A DNA stretch of 7,212 nucleotides from an uncultured Candidatus Nemicrothrix sp. (GTDB taxonomy: Bacteria > Actinomycetota > Acidimicrobiia > Acidimicrobiales > Acidimicrobilacustridaceae), in the NCBI GenBank assembly GCA_903827085.1, contig CAIKHC010000438.1, forward strand, positions 1 to 7,212, given 5' to 3'. The stretch's first letter is position 1; each line of letters starts with the position of its first letter. The notes beneath the pieces were generated by a model that was not told the DNA's origin, ran no database searches, and saw only the letters and a program-made list of their open reading frames with translations. The position numbers and the translations under genes were made by a program. Shown here one piece after another: positions 5,115 to 7,212 of this stretch.

Positions 5115-5141
5115 CGCGGTGTGATCAACGCGGTGTGATCA
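5115..5141. repeat. 13-bp direct repeat at the hemL stop codon
   Basis: CGCGGTGTGATCA occurs at 5115-5127 and again at 5129-5141, separated by one base. The second copy includes the hemL stop codon (5141-5139); the first lies just beyond it. The period of 14 is not a multiple of three. The likely origin is replication slippage in the gene's 3' end. Confidence 0.8.
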
Positions 5142-6404
5142 GTGCGACGCGACAGCAGCCGCGGCAGCGTGTGCGGCATCGCTAATTGCTGTGAGCACTT
5201 CGTCGTTGTGGGCCAAACCTGGGAACATCACTTCATACGCTCCAGGAGCAATCGCAACACCACGATCAAGAAGCTCGTGGAAGAACTTCGCATACAACGC
5301 TTCGTCGGTTGTGCACGCGCTCACGTAGTCGGTTGGTGGAGTGTCGCCGAAGAACAACCCAACAAGGGTTGCAAAGCGCGGAACGCACACTGCGATACCT
5401 GCAGCCCCGAACGCGTTCGCAAGTGCACCAGCAAGACATTCGGCACGAGATTCGATCAATGCGTAGGCGTCATCGTCCAGTAGCGAAAGGGCAGCAAGAC
5501 CCGCAGCCGTTGCAAGAGGATTACCCGACAACGTTCCTGCTTGGTAGACGGGACCAAGCGGAGCAAGGTTGTCCATGATCTCGGCGCGTCCGCCAAAGGC
5601 GCCTACTGGCAAACCGCCGCCGATGATCTTTCCGAAGGCCGTGAGATCAGGAGTAACGCCAAGAAGTTGTTGTGCACCGCCGCGCGCAACACGAAAGCCA
5701 GTGATGACTTCGTCGAAGATCAACAGTGCGCCGACACGATCACATTCACTTCGAAGTCCTTCGAGGAATCCGGGTGCGGGTGGCACGAGCCCCATGTTTG
5801 CGGCGCACGGTTCAACGATTACTGCGGCGAACGTTTCATCAAGCGTTGGTACGACGTTGTAGGGCGCAACGACAGTGTCGGCGATTGCGTTGTCAGTAAC
5901 GCCTGCCGACGCCGGAATGCCAAGAGAGGCCATCGCCGTTCCGCCAGAAACAAGCAAGCCATCGCTATGTCCGTGGTAGTTGCCCGCGAACTTGAGAATC
6001 TTTGGGCGGCCAGTTGCACCACGCGCAACGCGAATCGCACTCATCGTTGCTTCAGTTCCGCTATTCACCATGCGCAACTTCTCGCAGGAGGGAACTCGTT
6101 CGTTGATTGCTTCAGCGAGTTCAACTTCGCGAGGAGTAGGTGCTCCAAATGAGGTTCCATCGACCGCTGCTTTTTGAATTGCTTCGATGATCTTCGGGTG
6201 AGCATGCCCAGCGATGATCGCTCCGTAACTCTGTACGAGATCAAGGAACGTTGTTCCTTCGATATCAGTCACGCGCGCGCCGCTACCGCTCGCGACGAAA
6301 TACGGAGTGCCGCCCACAGACCGGAATGCTCGAACTGGTGAATTCACTCCACCTGGGATGACGCGCTGACCGCGTTCAAACAGCGACTCGTTGGTTTGTG
6401 TCAT
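5139..6404 (-). CDS. hemL: Glutamate-1-semialdehyde 2,1-aminomutase
   Basis: This 421-residue cytoplasmic PLP enzyme converts glutamate-1-semialdehyde to 5-aminolevulinate, the last C5-pathway step before porphobilinogen. The length matches the family (about 425-430). PLP-site motifs are all present: SGTEAT (115-120), YHGHSDG (143-149), DEVITGFR (231-238, with D231 contacting the pyridine nitrogen), and the Schiff-base lysine K259 in AFGKIIGGGLP. The usual VEPVAGNMG reads VEPCAANMG (198-206), a mild variation. The start is ATG 6404, four bases after the hemB stop, and gives the standard N-terminus with ESLFERGQRVIPGGVNSPVR. An in-frame reading from 6527 would overlap hemB by about 120 bases and is rejected. 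No strong ribosome binding site is visible, so translation may be coupled to hemB. It is followed by the shared terminator. The related 4-aminobutyrate-type aminotransferases are excluded by the GGVNSPVR and GGGLPVGAFGG signatures. Confidence 0.97.
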   Translation of the reverse strand: MTQTNESLFERGQRVIPGGVNSPVRAFRSVGGTPYFVASGSGARVTDIEGTTFLDLVQSYGAIIAGHAHPKIIEAIQKAAVDGTSFGAPTPREVELAEAINERVPSCEKLRMVNSGTEATMSAIRVARGATGRPKILKFAGNYHGHSDGLLVSGGTAMASLGIPASAGVTDNAIADTVVAPYNVVPTLDETFAAVIVEPCAANMGLVPPAPGFLEGLRSECDRVGALLIFDEVITGFRVARGGAQQLLGVTPDLTAFGKIIGGGLPVGAFGGRAEIMDNLAPLGPVYQAGTLSGNPLATAAGLAALSLLDDDAYALIESRAECLAGALANAFGAAGIAVCVPRFATLVGLFFGDTPPTDYVSACTTDEALYAKFFHELLDRGVAIAPGAYEVMFPGLAHNDEVLTAISDAAHAAAAAVASH

Positions 6405-6408
6405 GAGC

Positions 6409-7212
6409 TCAATCGTTGAGAAGTTCGGCGACGTCGCGCGCGAAGTACGTAAGAACCATGTCGGCGCCCGCGCGTCGAATGGAGGTGAGTTGCTCAATGG
6501 CGACTGCGTCACCATCGATCCATCCACGTTCCGCCGCTGCTTTGACCATCGCGTATTCGCCAGACACGTGATAGGCGGCCATGGGAATGTCGACCTCTTG
6601 GCGAGCCCTCGCGATGATGTCGAGATAGGACATCGCCGGCTTCACCATCACGATGTCGGCGCCTTCAAGAATGTCTTGGCGAATCTCTTCGAGAGACTCT
6701 CGGGCGTTTGCGGGGTCTTGCTGATACCCCTTGCGATCGCCACCGTCTTCGATCGTGACATCGACTGCATCGCGGAACGGGCCGTAAAGCGCCGATGCGT
6801 ATTTCGCGGAATACGCCATGATCGCTGTCTCGATGAAGTCTTCTTCGTCGAGTGCATCGCGGATTGCAGCTACTGCGCCGTCCATCATTCCTGAAGGAGC
6901 AACGACGTCAGCGCCTGCGGTTGCTTGGGCAATCGCGACGTTGGCGTAAAGATCGAGCGTTGCGTCGTTGTCGACGCTGCCGCGGCCGTCGAGAACCCCG
7001 CAGTGACCATGCGTGGTGTACTCATCGAGACAGAGATCAGACATGAGAACAACGCGATCACCAAACGTGTCGCGCAACTCACGCAATGCGATCTGAACGA
7101 TGCCATCTGGGTTCCAGGCGCCCGACCCAATGTCGTCCTTGGTTTCGGGAACTCCAAAGAGGATGACTCCGGGAACACCAAGTCCCACGAGATCAGCAAC
7201 CTCGGCACGGAG
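6409..7212 (-). CDS. hemB: Delta-aminolevulinic acid dehydratase / porphobilinogen synthase (5' end beyond window)
   Basis: The enzyme condenses two 5-aminolevulinate molecules into porphobilinogen, consuming the HemL product. The visible 267 residues are about four fifths of a normal ~325-residue protein. The reading frame is open to the right edge, so the GTG at 7188 is internal. Both active-site lysines are present: K137 in YSAKYAS and the Schiff-base K191 in MVKPAM (numbered from the window edge). Also present are APSGMMDG, YGPFRDA, GDRKGYQQDPAN and YHVSGEYAM. The metal-site stretch reads C61-L-D63-EYTTHGH-C71, so the zinc triad Cys-x-Cys...Cys has Asp at its middle position. The C-terminus ARDVAELLND is typical. 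hemL follows after four bases, forming a hemB-hemL unit. Confidence 0.96.
   Translation of the reverse strand, partial: LRAEVADLVGLGVPGVILFGVPETKDDIGSGAWNPDGIVQIALRELRDTFGDRVVLMSDLCLDEYTTHGHCGVLDGRGSVDNDATLDLYANVAIAQATAGADVVAPSGMMDGAVAAIRDALDEEDFIETAIMAYSAKYASALYGPFRDAVDVTIEDGGDRKGYQQDPANARESLEEIRQDILEGADIVMVKPAMSYLDIIARARQEVDIPMAAYHVSGEYAMVKAAAERGWIDGDAVAIEQLTSIRRAGADMVLTYFARDVAELLND

Noticed and set aside
5540..6152. Plus-strand open frame of 203 codons opposite hemL
   Set aside because: It is antisense to all the conserved HemL motifs, with no recognisable domain or ribosome binding site.
6405..6527. Longer start of hemL inside hemB
   Set aside because: It would overlap hemB by about 120 bases, and homologues begin near ATG 6404.

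Overview
The window looks like the chromosome of an actinobacterium, possibly from the Acidimicrobiia. This is inferred from gene content, a Tat-dependent Rieske protein, GTG/TTG starts with strong GGAGG-type ribosome binding sites, and moderately high GC. No marker gene in the window fixes the taxonomy. It is dense core-metabolism DNA with no sign of phage, transposon, CRISPR array or RNA gene.

Positions 1-3936, minus strand, hold a six-gene operon for a menaquinol/quinol:cytochrome c oxidoreductase (bc complex). In transcription order it encodes: a three-helix membrane protein of unknown function (3936-3481); a 2x[4Fe-4S] ferredoxin (3478-3062); the four-helix haem-binding half of cytochrome b (2954-2166); the three-helix quinol-site half, like subunit IV of b6f (2155-1376); a Tat-targeted Rieske protein (1350-499); and a membrane-anchored cytochrome c that runs off the left edge (499-1). 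Cytochrome b is split as in b6f and Bacillus-type complexes, whereas classical Actinobacteria have a single fused QcrB. The haem half keeps a cysteine that aligns with the residue carrying the covalent extra haem (ci/cn) in b6f.

Positions 3937-4239 are a divergent control region of about 300 bases. It is followed on the plus strand by a second membrane-anchored monohaem cytochrome c (4240-5040). That protein starts with the same short PEHL-x-KR motif as the subunit IV-like protein, and it ends in a tandem 15-residue repeat. A strong bidirectional terminator (5064-5091) separates it from the converging hem genes.

Positions 5139-7212, minus strand, hold hemB (5' end beyond the window) and hemL, which catalyse adjacent steps of C5-route tetrapyrrole synthesis. 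They plausibly supply haem for the neighbouring cytochromes.

In the reconstructed scheme, quinol is oxidised at the split cytochrome b/Rieske site and electrons pass to one or both anchored cytochromes c. The embedded ferredoxin and the conserved haem-ci cysteine together suggest, without proving, a cytoplasmic-side electron link between ferredoxin and the quinone pool.
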